The notes beneath the pieces are model-generated. The model was not told the origin of the DNA, searched no databases, and saw nothing but the letters and a program-made list of their open reading frames with translations. From NCBI GenBank assembly GCA_019419725.1, contig DXZL01000029.1, positions 1 to 14,035 of the forward strand: DNA of 14,035 nt. The letters are read 5' to 3'. The position numbers were made by a program, and so were the translations under genes. Source of the DNA: Veillonella sp. GTDB taxonomy: Bacteria > Bacillota > Negativicutes > Veillonellales > Veillonellaceae. The first letter of the stretch is position 1. Every line of letters begins with the position of its first letter. Positions 13,990-14,035 of the stretch are shown piece after piece.

Positions 13990-14035
13990 ATGGCTATACA
14001 ACGATTATTCGTAACAAAACGAGAATCTTTCAACC
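13990..14035 (+). CDS. purL: Start of probable phosphoribosylformylglycinamidine synthase, large type (partial)
   Basis: Only 15 codons are visible (MAIQRLFVTKRESFN), and the gene leaves the window. AGGAGG (13979-13984) lies 5 bases before the ATG, a strong start. The pattern of a short R-(hydrophobic)-F-V-x-K-(K/R)-x-x-F segment at the very N-terminus is typical of the large single-chain PurL of Clostridia and Negativicutes, where the protein begins with this segment. The context agrees: the pur operon in this window has no purL, purQ or purS, so the FGAM synthase must be encoded elsewhere. The identification rests on 15 residues plus context. Confidence 0.6.
   Translation, partial: MAIQRLFVTKRESFN

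Overview
The window is a stretch of bacterial chromosome from a Bacillota-type genome. I infer a Negativicutes member, probably Veillonella or a close relative. The reasons are moderately AT-rich DNA, strong AGGAGG-type ribosome sites, hairpin-plus-T-run terminators, a purE-C-F-M-N-H-D gene order as in many Clostridia and Negativicutes, an Fe-S-type PurF and a large-type PurL start beside a menaquinone cluster. This assignment comes from recognising protein families, not from a database search. I see no insertion sequence, prophage, CRISPR array, rRNA or tRNA.

Layout, left to right (all on the minus strand except the last gene). 1-2966: menaquinone genes menF, menD and the first codons of a third gene (probably menH), read as one operon. 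2967-3266: a regulatory gap with the menF promoter, a leader that can fold into either a terminator or a competing antiterminator, the terminator of the purine operon, and a small imperfect tandem repeat. 3267-10634: the seven-gene purine operon purE-purC-purF-purM-purN-purH-purD. It covers every step of de novo IMP synthesis except the FGAM synthase step and the purB step. 10635-11067: the purE control region, with a consensus-like promoter, a short leader ORF with a strong ribosome site that ends inside an intrinsic terminator, PurBox-like motifs, and the long terminator of the next operon. 11068-12568: xpt (xanthine salvage) followed by two tandem paralogous YbjN-like proteins. 12816-13721: a LysR-family regulator with its own terminator. 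13731-13989: a divergent control region. 13990-14035: the first 15 codons of a plus-strand gene that looks like the large single-chain PurL, which would supply the missing FGAM synthase.

Together, the operon and the divergent purL give near-complete de novo IMP synthesis, and xpt supplies salvage. The most unusual material is regulatory rather than coding. The purE leader ORF running into a terminator (a pyrBI/pyrE-like arrangement) and the two-state menF leader are both directly visible in the sequence and match no leader family I recognise. A LysR regulator sits back to back with purL, and PurBox-like sites lie upstream of purE.
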